A stretch of DNA of 64,000 nt from Balneola sp. GTDB lineage: Bacteria; Bacteroidota; Rhodothermia; Balneolales; Balneolaceae. The DNA lies in NCBI GenBank assembly GCA_017640785.1, contig JAEPPZ010000007.1, forward strand, positions 124,001 to 188,000, written 5' to 3'. The notes under the pieces are model-generated. The model was not told where the DNA came from, searched no databases, and worked only from the letters and a program-made list of their open reading frames with translations. Made by a program: the position numbers and the translations under genes. Positions 52,619 through 61,357 of this stretch are shown one piece after another. Numbering within the stretch: the first letter of the stretch is position 1; every line of letters begins with the position of its first letter.

Positions 52619-53341
52619 CTACAAAACCTCAGAATTACTATTCAACACTTTCAAAGCTTCGCGCTTGTACGTTCTGCCGATAGGGATCTGAATACTCGGT
52701 AGTTCAATTTCGTTATTAGACCAGCTTTCAATCATTTTGGTATTGATAATAAACGATCGATGTACTCTTAAAAAGGAAGGATTTGGTAATCGTTCTTCCA
52801 TATAGGTCAAGGTCTGATGAGTGACTACTTCTTTATTCAGCGTTTTAATGAGCACATAATCCCTTTTGCTTTCAATATAGATGATCTCATTCAGGCAGAT
52901 CTTGACATTTTTCTTATCCACAGGAACAAAAACAAAATGCTTGGAATTGTTTTCATCGGCAGTTTTTGTTGAGTGTTCTGTAACTGAATGAAGTTCAAAG
53001 ACTTTGTCTACAGCTTTTAAAAAGCGATCGAATGAAATTGGTTTCAGCAAGTAATCCACTACATCCAGCTCAAATCCTTCCAAAGCGTATTCACGATAAG
53101 CAGTGGTAAAGATCACTTTAGGAGGATTCTTCATCATTCTCAAGAACTCGATACCGGTAAGGCGTGGCATTTGAATATCCAGGAAAAGAATATCTACTTG
53201 GGATTCCCGGAGAGCCTGAAATGCTTTCACTGCATTTTGGAAAGTTGCTTTCACTTCCAGTCCATCAATTTTAGAAACATGAGATTCAATAACCTCAATG
53301 GCTAAGGGTTCATCATCTATTATGAAGCAGGAAAGATTCAA
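52619..53341 (-). CDS. LytTR-family response regulator
   Basis: The 240-residue regulator has a receiver domain (phosphoacceptor Asp55 in ILFLDIQMPRLTGIEFL) and a C-terminal LytTR DNA-binding domain (about 135-238) with YIESKRDYVLIKT and LRVHRSFIINTKMIESW. The start is TTG within the stop of the sensor gene (TTGA overlap), so the two are co-translated. Targets cannot be read from the sequence; the divergent CBM9/DUF5916 protein gene across the spacer is a candidate. Confidence 0.93.
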   Translation of the reverse strand: MNLSCFIIDDEPLAIEVIESHVSKIDGLEVKATFQNAVKAFQALRESQVDILFLDIQMPRLTGIEFLRMMKNPPKVIFTTAYREYALEGFELDVVDYLLKPISFDRFLKAVDKVFELHSVTEHSTKTADENNSKHFVFVPVDKKNVKICLNEIIYIESKRDYVLIKTLNKEVVTHQTLTYMEERLPNPSFLRVHRSFIINTKMIESWSNNEIELPSIQIPIGRTYKREALKVLNSNSEVL

Positions 53342-54420
53342 ACGCTGTTGTGATCTAGAAGTTCATCAAGTTTAATGGTTAACGAAACGGAATACTGATC
53401 TTCGGTATCATTTGTTTCAAGGGTATAATGATCCTCATATAAAAGCTCTAAACGTCGGTGCACATTTTTAAGCCCGATTCCTTTTTGATAATCGAACTCA
53501 TTCTTTTCAACCGTATCATAGCCATTGCTGTTTTTTACAGAAAGACTTAGTGACCTGCCTTCTACTTTTATGTGGATATCAACCCATACTTCATCAATTG
53601 AATCACTGGTTCCGTGTTTGAAAGCATTTTCCACAAAAGGAAGCAGCAGCATAGGTGGTATCTGGTTTTTGGAAACATCACCTTCCGTTTCATAGGTAAT
53701 GGTGAGTCGATCATCGTACCGTATTTTTTCTAAAGCGATGTAATTTTCTATCAGCTTTAGTTCTTTGCTTAAGGGAACTGTTCTGGAATTGCACTCATAC
53801 AGCATAAAGCTGAGGAGTTCAGATAACTTCAGAACAACTTCAGGGGAGTTTTCAGATTTTTTCAGCGTAAGCGCATATAAGTTATTCAGCGTATTGAACA
53901 AAAAATGAGGATGAATTTGTCCTTTCAGAAAATTGAGTTCAGCTTGTAGTTTCTCCTGACGTAGCTCTTTTGATTTACTCTCCTCACTATAAAAATGCTT
54001 GGTAATTTTGATGAAAGCACCAAGTGCTACCGCGGGATATATACTTAATACATTCTTTAAGCTTTTAGGAATATTAAAAGGACTACCTGCCATCCATTCA
54101 TGACCATAAATAGGAGAAAAAACATGATAGTCCAGAAAACGTTGTAAAAACCCGGCTAACAAAACAACTAGTACGGTTAGTACAGTTGCAGCAACATATT
54201 TTTTCTGAAGGAAATATCTGGGAATGATGAAATACATAGTAAAATAAGTAGCTACCATCTTAATGGGCAGATAAGCCATCGCCCAGAAGAATTCAGCTCC
54301 ATAGCTTTCTTCAAAATTCCCATATATGATGGTATACATGGCTATATAACACATCCAGAAGAGAATGTGCCAACCTATTCGGTTACCTGTAGACTGATAT
54401 TTGTGAACTATGTTTAACAT
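53338..54420 (-). CDS. LytS-type sensor histidine kinase
   Basis: The 360-residue kinase has four or so N-terminal membrane helices (about residues 17-140), the His_kinase (PF06580) segment QIHPHFLFNTLNNLY with phosphoacceptor His172, and a C-terminal ATPase domain with LLLPFVENAFKHG and KGIGLKNVHRRLELLY. No extracytoplasmic sensor domain is obvious, so it may sense membrane state or small ligands. Its last codons overlap the LytTR regulator start. It is divergent from the DUF5916 gene. Confidence 0.93.
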   Translation of the reverse strand: MLNIVHKYQSTGNRIGWHILFWMCYIAMYTIIYGNFEESYGAEFFWAMAYLPIKMVATYFTMYFIIPRYFLQKKYVAATVLTVLVVLLAGFLQRFLDYHVFSPIYGHEWMAGSPFNIPKSLKNVLSIYPAVALGAFIKITKHFYSEESKSKELRQEKLQAELNFLKGQIHPHFLFNTLNNLYALTLKKSENSPEVVLKLSELLSFMLYECNSRTVPLSKELKLIENYIALEKIRYDDRLTITYETEGDVSKNQIPPMLLLPFVENAFKHGTSDSIDEVWVDIHIKVEGRSLSLSVKNSNGYDTVEKNEFDYQKGIGLKNVHRRLELLYEDHYTLETNDTEDQYSVSLTIKLDELLDHNSV

Positions 54421-54642
54421 AACGAAGCATGAATGTACGCATTGAACCTAAAGAAATTGTATATGATTTTCTCATTTCTGCAAACAACGTCTATTTAGGG
54501 ATAAACAACACATTAGCTACTGCAAATGGCTAAAATCATTGAATAAACGTCTTCCGGCAATGATATCTCGTTACGTATCTAAGCTATAAATAAGAGTATT
54601 TTTTATCGCGTATATCTGTTCCAACAAAAATGGGACAGAACT
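54421..54642. other. 222-nt divergent spacer, sensor kinase / DUF5916 gene
   Basis: No reading frame or tRNA was seen. TATATCTG (near 54612) resembles a -7 box upstream of the DUF5916 gene. The spacer must carry promoters for both directions, and may include a site for the LytTR regulator. No clear direct-repeat pair typical of LytTR sites was identified by eye. Confidence 0.4.
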
Positions 54643-56853
54643 ATGAAATACTTTTTATTACTTGTATCGGCAATGCTATTTAATTCTAAACTTGTTGCGC
54701 AGGAGCAGTCTATTTACGAGAACTTTATACTCAGCGCCACAAAAATAAACACCAAAGTAATTATTGATGGGGAACTTGAAGAGTCCGAATGGGGTGAAGC
54801 ATCCATTACTTCGGACTTTTTAAACAAAGCTCCCAGAGATACCGGACTTGCAGTAAATCAAACAAAAGCCTGGATCATGTATGACGATGAATTTTTGTAC
54901 ATCGGTGCAATCAATTATCAAAAAAAGGAAGATCTGGTCATCAAAACATTAAAGAGAGATAATTCATCATATCACTGGGACAGCGATGGATTTAGTGTGG
55001 TTCTGGATCCGATGAACAAGCAAACCAACGGCTTTTTATTTGGAGTAAATGCCGCCGGAGCCCGGGTAGATGGAATGGTGAGTATCGAAAACTCCAGAAC
55101 CCGGCCCGATGTTAACTGGGATAATGTGTGGTACAGTTCTGTGAAAATACACGACGATTATTGGGTTGCAGAATTTGCCATTCCGTTTAAATCCATCAAT
55201 TACGATACCAATGTGGAAGAGTGGGGAATTAATTTTGTTCGAAATGATATGAAGCGAAACGAATATTCTACCTGGAGCCATGTTCCGTTGGGTTTTCCGG
55301 GAATTGATATAGGCCATTTAGGAACCATGGTGATCAAAGATATCCCGCCAAAGAGAAAGCAAGGAGCGATCATCCAGCCTTATGTACTGGGTTCATCAAA
55401 CAAAGATTTTTTGGCAGCAAATAATGGACTGGAAAATGATATTGAAATCGGTTTAGATGCCAAAATTCCTGTGGGACAAAACCTGAAACTAGACCTGACT
55501 GTAAATCCGGATTTCTCAACGGTTGATGTAGACCAGCAGGTAACAAATCTTTCGAGATTCAGCATTTTCTTTCCGGAAAAGCGAGCATTCTTTCTTGAAA
55601 ACAGTGATCTGTTCGGAAGTTTTGGAACATGGGGATTGAAGCCGTTTTTCTCAAGAAGAATTGGTTTAAATAATGGTGAAATAGTTCCAATTCTGTTTGG
55701 TGCAAGAGTGACAGGAAATCTAAGTGAAGATCTGAGAGTGGGTGTTTTGAATGCTCATACAAGATCGGTCAATGATCTTTCAGCCAATAATTATACCGTT
55801 GCATCAGTTCAGCAAAACCTTATAGGGCGCACTAATGTTAAAGCACTATTCACAAATCGGTCTTCTTTTGACGGAGCTTCACCAACGGGAGAGGATTACA
55901 ATCGAACCATAGGAGCTGAATTCAATTATACTTCTGAAAACGGATACTGGAATGGAAACGCGAGATATCATTGGTCGCAAACTGAAGATGAATTCGATGA
56001 CGCTTATTTTGCAGGAGCAACCTTGATGTATGGCGATGGAGACAAATTCTTTGGAATTACTGCAGACCGGGTTGAAGACAATTATATAAACGAGCTGGGT
56101 TTCTCAGATCGACTTTTTCAATATGATGCCGAAGCTGAGGAATTGAAGCGGGTAGGGTATAACTTTTTAAATCCATGGGCAGGATTTACCATTCGTCCTG
56201 ATGCTGAATGGATCAACAGTTATACATTTTCGGGCTGGATGGTTGGCTCCACAACAACAAACGGAGATTTTATCGACAGGATATTATCCGTTAATTTTGA
56301 AATGTACACAAAGGATTGGGGAGGGGTAAACCTGAGTGCAAGAAACAGTAAAATTGCTCTTTTGTTCCCAACAAACTTGATCAACGGAGAAGAATTACTT
56401 CCGGTTGATACATATAACTTCAACAGAATTGCATTCGATTATTATTCTGATACCAGAGGGATTATAAACGGAAGCTTGAATACTTCTTTCGGAGAATTCT
56501 ATAACGGAACCAGAACTCAGTTTGGAGGTTCTTTGAATATGAGAGTTCAACCTTGGGGAAATTTCGGAGTTCGTTATATAGGAAACAAAGTAACTCTTCC
56601 CGATAATTACGGAGAAGCAACACTGCACCTTATTGGTCCGCAGGCAGAAGTAAGTTTTTCAAATAATCTTAGTTGGACCAGCTTCTTGCAATACAACACC
56701 CAAGCAGAAAACTTTAATATAAACAGCAGATTACAGTGGAGGTTTGCTTCTATGTCGGATCTGTTTATTGTATATAACGACAATTATGCCACAGATAATT
56801 TTGCAGTTAAAAATCGCGGTGTGGTATTTAAAATGAATTATTGGTTTAATTGA
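54643..56853 (+). CDS. CBM9-like / DUF5916 outer-membrane protein
   Basis: The 736-residue product has a signal peptide (YFLLLVSAMLFNSKLVAQ). Residues 35-225 form a CBM9-like carbohydrate-binding module (VIIDGELEESEWGEAS, WIMYDDEFLYIGAINY, DSDGFSVVLDP), and the rest matches DUF5916 with FSRFSIFFPEKRAFFLENSD-like text and a beta-barrel-like C terminus ending in KMNYWFN. Such proteins are commonly outer-membrane in Bacteroidota; ligand and function are unknown. It is divergent from the LytS/LytTR genes, which could control it. Confidence 0.85.
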   Translation: MKYFLLLVSAMLFNSKLVAQEQSIYENFILSATKINTKVIIDGELEESEWGEASITSDFLNKAPRDTGLAVNQTKAWIMYDDEFLYIGAINYQKKEDLVIKTLKRDNSSYHWDSDGFSVVLDPMNKQTNGFLFGVNAAGARVDGMVSIENSRTRPDVNWDNVWYSSVKIHDDYWVAEFAIPFKSINYDTNVEEWGINFVRNDMKRNEYSTWSHVPLGFPGIDIGHLGTMVIKDIPPKRKQGAIIQPYVLGSSNKDFLAANNGLENDIEIGLDAKIPVGQNLKLDLTVNPDFSTVDVDQQVTNLSRFSIFFPEKRAFFLENSDLFGSFGTWGLKPFFSRRIGLNNGEIVPILFGARVTGNLSEDLRVGVLNAHTRSVNDLSANNYTVASVQQNLIGRTNVKALFTNRSSFDGASPTGEDYNRTIGAEFNYTSENGYWNGNARYHWSQTEDEFDDAYFAGATLMYGDGDKFFGITADRVEDNYINELGFSDRLFQYDAEAEELKRVGYNFLNPWAGFTIRPDAEWINSYTFSGWMVGSTTTNGDFIDRILSVNFEMYTKDWGGVNLSARNSKIALLFPTNLINGEELLPVDTYNFNRIAFDYYSDTRGIINGSLNTSFGEFYNGTRTQFGGSLNMRVQPWGNFGVRYIGNKVTLPDNYGEATLHLIGPQAEVSFSNNLSWTSFLQYNTQAENFNINSRLQWRFASMSDLFIVYNDNYATDNFAVKNRGVVFKMNYWFN

Positions 56854-56965
56854 TCTCGTTAACTTTTATCGTTCTTTCAGATCACTTTAGTTCAATCTTA
56901 TCTGTGAAAAAAAAGACGTTTGATTATATTGACTGGAAATCCAGAACAAACTCTATAATCATAAT

Positions 56966-57385
56966 ATGTCACTTAATTTCAATTTCGATTCACTAAAAAA
57001 ATACAAAGACGAAGGTTTACTGCTACTGAGAGTAGGAGTGGGCTTGAATTATCTGTTTTTTCATGGATGGGGAAAGCTCATGGGCGGTCACGAACGGTGG
57101 ATTTCACTCGGGCAGGTAATGCCTCATTTCGGAGTTGATGAAATTGCTATGGTCTGGGGATTTTTGGGAGCGCTTATTGAAACACTGGGAGCGCTACTCT
57201 TTGCAGTAGGGTATAAATTCAGATTTGTTGCGATGCTTTTAGGATCAATGATGCTGGTTGCAGTTTATGCACACATAAGCGACGGAGACAGTTGGCGACA
57301 GGCCTCGCATGCATTTAAGATGATGTTCGTATTTTTTGGAATGATGTTGATCGGATCTGGGAAATATGCAATTGAGAAATCCTGA
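56966..57385 (+). CDS. DoxX-family membrane protein
   Basis: The 139-residue protein has four membrane segments and the DoxX pattern: LLLRVGVGLNYLFFHGWGKL, then FLGALIETLGALLFAVGY, MLLGSMMLVAVYAHI and MMFVFFGMMLIGSGKYAI. DoxX proteins act as membrane redox or quinone-linked subunits, but this one has no diagnostic partner nearby. It is separated by 112 nt from the DUF5916 gene, and no RBS stands out. Confidence 0.88.
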   Translation: MSLNFNFDSLKKYKDEGLLLLRVGVGLNYLFFHGWGKLMGGHERWISLGQVMPHFGVDEIAMVWGFLGALIETLGALLFAVGYKFRFVAMLLGSMMLVAVYAHISDGDSWRQASHAFKMMFVFFGMMLIGSGKYAIEKS

Positions 57386-57471
57386 ATGATCTAAAAGAAG
57401 ACACAACCAAAGCTAAAGTCTAAATGGAGAAGACTTCTCGATTGAAGATCGAGCAACTAAAAAGTCAAAAT

Positions 57472-58191
57472 TCACTTATCTGTATTGTTAACCAATTCAA
57501 AACGAACAAAAATTTTGACTACGTATTCAAGTTTTTGAAAATTTAGATCTAATGTGTTACTAGCAAGAGAAACACCGGAAACACTACCGGAAAGAGCTCT
57601 TCTTACTACGGCGCTTGAATTACTGAAATAAGAGCTATTATGTAGAATATTTTGAAGATCTTCTGATAACAAATTAATATTACCAACTGTTTGTTTTGAA
57701 TCTTTAAGAAGACTTTCGGCTTTAAGTTTAGCGTTTGATAGAGCACTTTGCAGAAGCTGTAACTTTATTTCGTCTTCTCCAGAATAGTCAAGTTTAGAAA
57801 TTCTTGCGTTATAAATCTCCAAGTCTTCTAGAACTAGAAATAATTTACTTACTTCATCTTCATTTTTGAGTTCAATTTCATATTCCTTACGATTTATTTT
57901 TTTATCTCTTCTTAACCATCTTTCATATAGGTTTGAGGATTGATCCAGTACAAACAGATTGTTTTTTTTAAGTAAGTCGCTTTCTTTTAGATCTTCTAAA
58001 AGCAGTTTCTCAGTTAACTCAACACTATTTTTTAACTCTGAGTCATCCAATATTAACTTAATAAAGATTTGATCTGGTGATACTGATCGTTTTGCTTCCC
58101 CAATCACCTCTATGTATGCATTAGTATCCTGAGCATTAACGGATAATGCTGTACATGCTGCCAGAATTAAGAAAAGGATGGCTCGTTTCAT
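57472..58191 (-). CDS. SIMPL-domain (DUF541) periplasmic protein
   Basis: The 239-residue protein begins with a signal peptide (AILFLILAACTALSVNAQ) and then the SIMPL domain: YIEVIGEAKRSVSPDQIFIK at the start, EIELKNEDEVSKLFLVLEDL in the middle, and ALSNAKLKAESLLKDSKQTV, which is the conserved A-x-x-x-KA-x-x-LA-type helix. It is probably periplasmic. SIMPL proteins have been linked to stress tolerance in some bacteria. Its ATG overlaps the pepP stop (ATGA), so it is translated with pepP. Confidence 0.85.
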   Translation of the reverse strand: MKRAILFLILAACTALSVNAQDTNAYIEVIGEAKRSVSPDQIFIKLILDDSELKNSVELTEKLLLEDLKESDLLKKNNLFVLDQSSNLYERWLRRDKKINRKEYEIELKNEDEVSKLFLVLEDLEIYNARISKLDYSGEDEIKLQLLQSALSNAKLKAESLLKDSKQTVGNINLLSEDLQNILHNSSYFSNSSAVVRRALSGSVSGVSLASNTLDLNFQKLEYVVKIFVRFELVNNTDK

Positions 58192-59519
58192 TTCATCAAA
58201 TCCTCGATCTCAGTAACTTCTTTAGGAACGTTCGTCATATTCTCCATTCCATCTTCAGTGACAATGATATCATCTTCTATGCGTACACCTCCAAAACCGA
58301 GCAGAGATTCTACTTTTTCAGTATTCAGAAATTGGTTCTTTTCAGGATCAGCGATAGCAGGTTCCAGAACAGCAGGAACAAAATAAATTCCCGGCTCAAT
58401 GGTAACCACCATTCCGGGTAGCAACTCACGACGAGCTCTTAAAAATTTAATTCCCGGCCGTTCAATTCTGTCTACTCCTTTTGGATAGCCTCCAACATCA
58501 TGAGTATCTAATCCTAAAAAGTGACCCAAGCCGTGCGGGAAGAAAAGCGCAAAGATATTTTCTTCCATCATGTCATCAACATTGCCTTTAACAACACCCA
58601 TGTCTTTTAAGCCTTCCATCATAGTTCGGGCAGCAAGTAAATGCAGGTCTTCCATTTTAACTCCCGGTTTGATGGAATCAAGCACTTTATTCATCCCAGC
58701 TAAAACAGAGTTATAAATACCTTTTTGAATATCGGTATATTTACCATTTGCAGGAAAAGTTCTGGTGTAATCTGATGCGTAGCCGTTGCATTCAAATCCG
58801 GAATCCATCAAAAACAGATCGCCATCTTTGATCTTGCTGTTATTGACTACATAATGAAGAATAGATGCATTAACACCCGAGGCAAAAATTCCGTTGTAAG
58901 CATCCTGCATTAACCCATTTTCGATCTGAACTTTGTTAAAGATCGCCTTCATTTCATACTCGTACATCCCCGGTTTAATTGATCTCATTACTTCAAGATA
59001 AGCCAGATCGTTTACCCTACAGGCTTCGCGCAATTGATCCAGTTCCCAGTCGGTTTTCAGAACTCTGCAATAAGTGAGCGCATCAACTAACGCTTCTGTT
59101 TCTACATTAAAACCACGGTTCAGATCTTCTACAAACTCAGCCTGTTCATCATCAATGCAATAGACGGTTTCAGGTTTAAGTTCATTCAGAACTTTAAGGA
59201 TATCATTTCTGTAATGAAGATGGTCAGGTTGGTATTCTTCCTGATATTGCTCTTTTGTTTTCACATATCCATGCCACACAGCATATTGAGCATCCCGTTC
59301 AGGTACAAAAAGATGATATTCTTCTTTCTTCAGGTCTAATACGAGCGAACATTCAGCTTCATTTACTCCTGTTAAGTACCAGAAATTCGATTCCTGACGA
59401 AATGGAAATTCGTAATCAGTATCATAACGATACATAATTTCGGCTCCCTGAATAAATACAACTCCATTTTGGTTGTCATCAAATAATGAAAAAAGCTTTT
59501 CTCTGTGTTGATTATGCAT
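58188..59519 (-). CDS. pepP: Xaa-Pro aminopeptidase (M24B)
   Basis: This cytoplasmic enzyme removes N-terminal residues before Pro. The 443-residue protein has a creatinase-like N-terminal domain and the pita-bread catalytic domain with metal ligands Asp239 (LFLMDSG), Asp250 (YASDYTRTF), His333 (HGLGHFLG), Glu375 (VTIEPGIYF) and Glu415 (VRIEDD). The insertion LDTHDVGGYP is typical of PepP. It overlaps the downstream SIMPL gene by 4 nt. No signal peptide is present. Confidence 0.95.
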   Translation of the reverse strand: MHNQHREKLFSLFDDNQNGVVFIQGAEIMYRYDTDYEFPFRQESNFWYLTGVNEAECSLVLDLKKEEYHLFVPERDAQYAVWHGYVKTKEQYQEEYQPDHLHYRNDILKVLNELKPETVYCIDDEQAEFVEDLNRGFNVETEALVDALTYCRVLKTDWELDQLREACRVNDLAYLEVMRSIKPGMYEYEMKAIFNKVQIENGLMQDAYNGIFASGVNASILHYVVNNSKIKDGDLFLMDSGFECNGYASDYTRTFPANGKYTDIQKGIYNSVLAGMNKVLDSIKPGVKMEDLHLLAARTMMEGLKDMGVVKGNVDDMMEENIFALFFPHGLGHFLGLDTHDVGGYPKGVDRIERPGIKFLRARRELLPGMVVTIEPGIYFVPAVLEPAIADPEKNQFLNTEKVESLLGFGGVRIEDDIIVTEDGMENMTNVPKEVTEIEDLMK

Positions 59520-59605
59520 TTGTGTAGTGTATTAAATTTTATATCTGAGGATATGGATTTGAAGTATCAATTTCGAACAAACCTTAATAAAAGAACTGAA
59601 TTTAA

Positions 59606-59621
59606 AAATTGAATTCAATTT
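59606..59621. promoter_or_regulatory. 16-bp perfect palindrome AAATTGAATTCAATTT
   Basis: A perfect AT-rich palindrome lies 43-58 nt upstream of the sulfotransferase TTG start and in the divergent spacer to pepP. It has the size and symmetry of a repressor operator, but nothing identifies a binding protein. AT-rich DNA makes chance palindromes common. Confidence 0.3.
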
Positions 59622-59663
59622 CTTAGATTCAATAAAATTTAAAAGGGCTAATAAGGGCATATA

Positions 59664-60350
59664 TTGTTTTTTAACAGAAAGAAACTATCCGGATATATAT
59701 TTCAGATAGGATTTAATAGATGTGGAACAAGTTCCATTGCGTATTTTTTTGAGAAAAACGGGTATAGTGCAGCTCATTGGGAAAAAGGCACTATCGCTGT
59801 AGGGATGGAGCTCGCCAGAATAAAGAACAAACCATTACTCACTTATTGCAAGGAATACGATATATATACAGATCTGGAAAAAGTGAATATGTGGCGTTTA
59901 CCAAAGCTTAAATGGAAATACCCTATTTTCAGAAAGTTTTTAAAGGAAACAGAGGTAAATGTAGAAGAAGCACCACCGGTTTATGCATATAAACATTTTA
60001 AGCAGCTGGACAAACACTATCCTGAAAGCAAATTCATTTTTAATACAAGAGAAAAAGAAGATTGGCTCAAAAGCCGATTAAAACTAAATAAGGATAATAA
60101 CCTGATCACATACAGATCTTGCAGATGTGGTGATAACTATCACTCATCTGAACAGGAATTGATTCAGTGTTGGGGAAAAGAATGGGACGAGCATCACCAA
60201 AATGTATTGGATTACTTTGAGGACAAAGAAGACAAATTGCTTTATTTTGATATCCAGAAAGATGGCGTGGACAAGCTAATAAACTTCTTCTCGGATCTGG
60301 ACCTGGATACAAAGCACTGGAAAAAGAGAAATAAGTCGAAAACTAAATAA
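59664..60350 (+). CDS. sulfotransferase family protein
   Basis: The 228-residue protein has the PAPS-binding signature of sulfotransferases: FQIGFNRCGTSSIAYFFEKN, the 5'-phosphosulfate loop (normally KxGTTS-like), and FIFNTREKEDWLKSRLK, the 3'-phosphate motif. The acceptor is unknown; cell-surface glycans or lipids are candidates. The start must be TTG (59664), since the next ATG (59802) is past the PAPS loop. No signal peptide is seen, so it is cytoplasmic. Its end converges on the SirB1-like gene with 5 nt between. Confidence 0.8.
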   Translation: MFFNRKKLSGYIFQIGFNRCGTSSIAYFFEKNGYSAAHWEKGTIAVGMELARIKNKPLLTYCKEYDIYTDLEKVNMWRLPKLKWKYPIFRKFLKETEVNVEEAPPVYAYKHFKQLDKHYPESKFIFNTREKEDWLKSRLKLNKDNNLITYRSCRCGDNYHSSEQELIQCWGKEWDEHHQNVLDYFEDKEDKLLYFDIQKDGVDKLINFFSDLDLDTKHWKKRNKSKTK

Positions 60351-60355
60351 CGAAC

Positions 60356-61207
60356 TTACATATATAACTCAACGGTAGACAATAACTGTTTTAGATCTTC
60401 TACTTTCTCGAGTTGTTCTTTGCGTTCGTAGCTTTGAATAAGATTTCGAATGGTTCTGATGAGAATATCCATATCAGAAGCCATCTGGAAATATTCGGGT
60501 TTCGGCTCGATGTTATTCTTTTTCAAAAAGAAATAGCATTGATCGTAACTTACTACTGTGCCGTCATCATATGGGTCAACCAAAAACTCTTCTCTTTCCC
60601 CGATATAAGTAAGCATAAAATGAATAGGCATATTTACTCCAAAAACGGGTAGATCCAATCGTCGGGCAATGAACATAACTACCATGCTTAGAGTAATAGG
60701 TAATCCTTTTCGTCTATCAATTACAGTATCGAGAAAACAATTGGCAGGATTGTGATAATCTTTTTGATCTCCGTTAAAATTCAGATCTTCAAATACAAAT
60801 TTGAATAAGTGAGAAGCTTTTTTCTTCTCGTCCAGTTTATACCGAATACTTGGGGCAACCATTTCAGCGAAATGATCCAGTTTGTCTTTATAGTGTTTGG
60901 TATCAATAGTTGGATTCCCAAACCGTGAAAGCATGAATATGATAGACTCCAGATCTTTTCGGTTTTTAATACCGTTCTCCAATGCATCCACAAAATCAGT
61001 TTGTAAGCCTTCAAAAGTCAGGGTATGGATAAGCTCATTAACTCGTGTCTTTTCCTCTCCTTGTTTCAGGTCAACCTGATACTGATCAAGCATAGGAACG
61101 GCATTTTCACCAAGCTCCACAAATCGACGATTCACAGATTCCTGAACAAATGGATCCGGGTCATCCATAAGAGTTAGCAATGATTGTATTTCAGATTTTG
61201 AGATCAT
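60356..61207 (-). CDS. SirB1 / transglutaminase-like protein
   Basis: The protein of about 283 residues matches the SirB1 (transglut_core2) family: an N-terminal helical repeat region with LLTLMDDPDPFVQESVNRRF and a C-terminal domain with NCFLDTVIDRRKGLPITLSM, LPVFGVNMPIHFMLTYIG and FLVDPYDDGTVVS. The Cys of a true transglutaminase triad is not obvious. ATG at 61207 (MISKSEIQSLL) is preferred over an upstream start at 61240, since the latter adds an uncharacteristic leader. Function is poorly known. Confidence 0.82.
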   Translation of the reverse strand: MISKSEIQSLLTLMDDPDPFVQESVNRRFVELGENAVPMLDQYQVDLKQGEEKTRVNELIHTLTFEGLQTDFVDALENGIKNRKDLESIIFMLSRFGNPTIDTKHYKDKLDHFAEMVAPSIRYKLDEKKKASHLFKFVFEDLNFNGDQKDYHNPANCFLDTVIDRRKGLPITLSMVVMFIARRLDLPVFGVNMPIHFMLTYIGEREEFLVDPYDDGTVVSYDQCYFFLKKNNIEPKPEYFQMASDMDILIRTIRNLIQSYERKEQLEKVEDLKQLLSTVELYM

Positions 61208-61357
61208 AGAATCAAAGGTAAGGATTGAAAAATACAACAACCAAGAAAAGCTTCTAAGTCTCTGATTGAACTTAAATGCATAAAAAATTGCTGTTTATTG
61301 AAACTATTGATGTTTTTCGGGCTAACAATAAATTCAAAGATAAACCTACATGGATAT

